NCBI GenBank assembly: GCA_020348185.1
Contig: CP070743.1
Coordinates: 2,443,836 to 2,451,040 of the forward strand
Source of the DNA: Nitrospirota bacterium
GTDB taxonomy: Bacteria; Nitrospirota; Nitrospiria; Nitrospirales; UBA8639
DNA: 7,205 nt
Direction: 5' to 3'
Position 1 is the stretch's first letter; each line of letters begins with the position of its first letter. Positions 6,726-7,205 of this stretch are shown piece by piece. A program made the position numbers and the translations under genes. The notes under the pieces are model-generated. The model was given only the letters and a program-made list of their open reading frames with translations, searched no databases and had not been told where the DNA came from.

Positions 6726-6747
6726 AGCTTGGCTTTCAAGAGTGATT
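6726..6747. repeat. 22-base motif, copy 2 (upstream of lipase-like gene)
   Basis: This sequence starts AGCTTGGCTT and ends AGTGATT. It differs from copy 1 at 4508-4529 at three positions. It carries the dyad AAAGC-TTG-GCTTT (6724-6736), one base pair longer than in copy 1. It lies about 150-171 bases upstream of the lipase-like GTG and 124-145 bases upstream of the divergent TRL-like ATG, so it could serve either gene. Confidence 0.5.
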
Positions 6748-6769
6748 AGGGGGTCTATCCTCACCCAAC

Positions 6770-6791
6770 CCCCTTCTATTATCATAAGGGG
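6770..6791. repeat. Stem-loop CCCCTT / AAGGGG upstream of the TRL-like gene
   Basis: CCCCTT (6770-6775) pairs with AAGGGG (6786-6791) across a 10-base AT-rich loop. No T-run follows on either strand, so it is not a standard terminator. GGGGG at 6749-6753 could pair instead with CCCCC at 6769-6773, an alternative fold that excludes the first. Confidence 0.4.
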
Positions 6792-6854
6792 AAAATCGAT
6801 GAGTTCTTCAGCTTTTAGGTAGTCTCATAATGATCACTCATTTACGAATTTTTA

Positions 6855-6864
6855 GGGAGGTGAT
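6855..6864 (+). promoter_or_regulatory. Strong ribosome binding site of the TRL-like gene
   Basis: GGGAGGTGAT is an extended match to the anti-Shine-Dalgarno sequence, with GGAGG ending 10 bases before the ATG at 6871. It fixes the start of the right-edge gene and suggests efficient translation. Confidence 0.8.
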
Positions 6865-6870
6865 TTTATA

Positions 6871-7205
6871 ATGGATGACCTAAGGTCAAGCAGAATCGTT
6901 CTTATTCTGGTTTTGGGGTCAGTACTTTTTGGTGGTTGTGGGATCATCTACACCGATATTGAGGTCCCGCGAGCCTATCGCTCCGCAACTCCAATTGATG
7001 TCGACTCAAAACCCACCGACAAGGTTGTGATCGGGGAGAGCTGTAATCAATCGGTGTTGTTTTTAGTAGCTTGGGGCGATGGTGGTTTTGTCGCCGCCAC
7101 CAAGGACGCTTTGAAAGATGAACCGCCCGGCTCCATCCTCTATGACGTGCAAACAGATATGAAAGGCAAGGTGTATGCCTTTGGAGTCTATACCCGTATC
7201 TGCAC
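6871..7205 (+). CDS. TRL-like small lipoprotein, N-terminal part (cut by right edge)
   Basis: An open frame of 111 codons runs from the ATG at 6871 to the window edge, behind a near-perfect ribosome binding site. Residues 8-22 form a hydrophobic signal core ending L-F-G-G-C23, a lipobox-like site with an unusual Phe at -3, so a lipoprotein is likely. The mature part starts GIIYTDIEVPRAY. It then has GESCNQSV (55-62), AWGDGGFVAATKDA (67-80), ILYDVQTDM (89-97) and YAFGVYTRIC (102-111). This pattern (G-x-x-YT near the start, a G-x-x-C segment, a GD[GA]-x-x-x-A segment, a D-containing strand and a closing Y-x-x-x-C) fits the TRL-like family of small bacterial lipoproteins, whose function is not established. 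The visible length is close to a complete member, so only a few residues are probably missing. The family call rests on remembered pattern only. Confidence 0.7.
   Translation, partial: MDDLRSSRIVLILVLGSVLFGGCGIIYTDIEVPRAYRSATPIDVDSKPTDKVVIGESCNQSVLFLVAWGDGGFVAATKDALKDEPPGSILYDVQTDMKGKVYAFGVYTRIC

Larger units (their letters stand above)
6577..6870. other. Divergent intergenic region between lipase-like and TRL-like genes
   Basis: These 294 bases separate two genes that point away from each other, so they must hold at least two promoters. Seen here are the lipase-like gene's ribosome binding site and candidate promoter, copy 2 of the 22-base motif and the CCCCTT/AAGGGG stem-loop. For the TRL-like gene, CATAAT at 6826-6831 is a fair -10 box, but no good -35 lies at the right distance. 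A 52-codon plus-strand frame from 6594 to 6749 lacks a ribosome binding site and is not called. Confidence 0.6.

Noticed and set aside
6561..6749. Plus-strand frame of 62 codons (or 52 from the ATG at 6594) in the divergent intergenic region
   Set aside because: No ribosome binding site precedes either start, the longer form overlaps the start of the lipase-like gene, and the product has no family features.
1..7205. CRISPR arrays, insertion sequences, tRNA or rRNA genes and attachment sites
   Set aside because: No regularly spaced repeats, transposase-like frames, tRNA-like folds or target-site duplications were recognised on either strand.

Overview
The window is a chromosomal segment from a diderm (Gram-negative-type) bacterium. 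Every gene that can be supported encodes an envelope protein: a partial exported protein, a large AsmA-family protein, a lipase-like lipoprotein and a partial TRL-like lipoprotein. Two of them carry lipoprotein signals and one belongs to a family known only from envelopes with two membranes. The exact phylum cannot be read from the sequence. The mix of an AsmA-like protein, an alpha/beta-hydrolase lipoprotein with a large N-terminal region, and a TRL-like lipoprotein would fit Nitrospirota, Methylomirabilota or a deltaproteobacterial lineage, but this is an inference. No mobile element, CRISPR array, tRNA or rRNA is visible.

Layout. Positions 1-173 (minus) hold the first 57 codons of a gene for an exported protein that runs off the left edge; it has a perfect ribosome binding site. 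Positions 174-365 are intergenic, with a plausible sigma70-type promoter for that gene, a short AT-rich dyad and a small direct repeat. Positions 366-4481 (minus) hold a 1371-residue AsmA-family protein with one N-terminal membrane anchor and a body made of three visible repeats of about 310 residues. Positions 4482-4620 are a spacer. Positions 4621-6576 (minus) hold a 651-residue lipoprotein with a C-terminal alpha/beta-hydrolase (lipase/esterase) domain. Positions 6577-6870 are a divergent intergenic region. From 6871 (plus) a small TRL-like lipoprotein starts and is cut by the right edge.

The three minus-strand genes lie in the order lipase-like lipoprotein, AsmA-like protein, exported protein. 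They are separated by 139 and 192 bases, and candidate promoters can be seen ahead of each, so they may be separately transcribed neighbours rather than one tight operon. AsmA-family proteins belong to the repeating beta-groove group implicated in lipid movement between the two membranes. A lipase-like lipoprotein next door makes a shared role in envelope lipid transport or turnover reasonable, but this is not proven. The most interesting non-coding signal is a 22-base motif (19 of 22 identical) ahead of both the lipase and the asmA-like gene. It has a small dyad whose arms differ between the copies in a compensating way. I did not find convincing evidence of a novel defence, mobile or RNA-based system.
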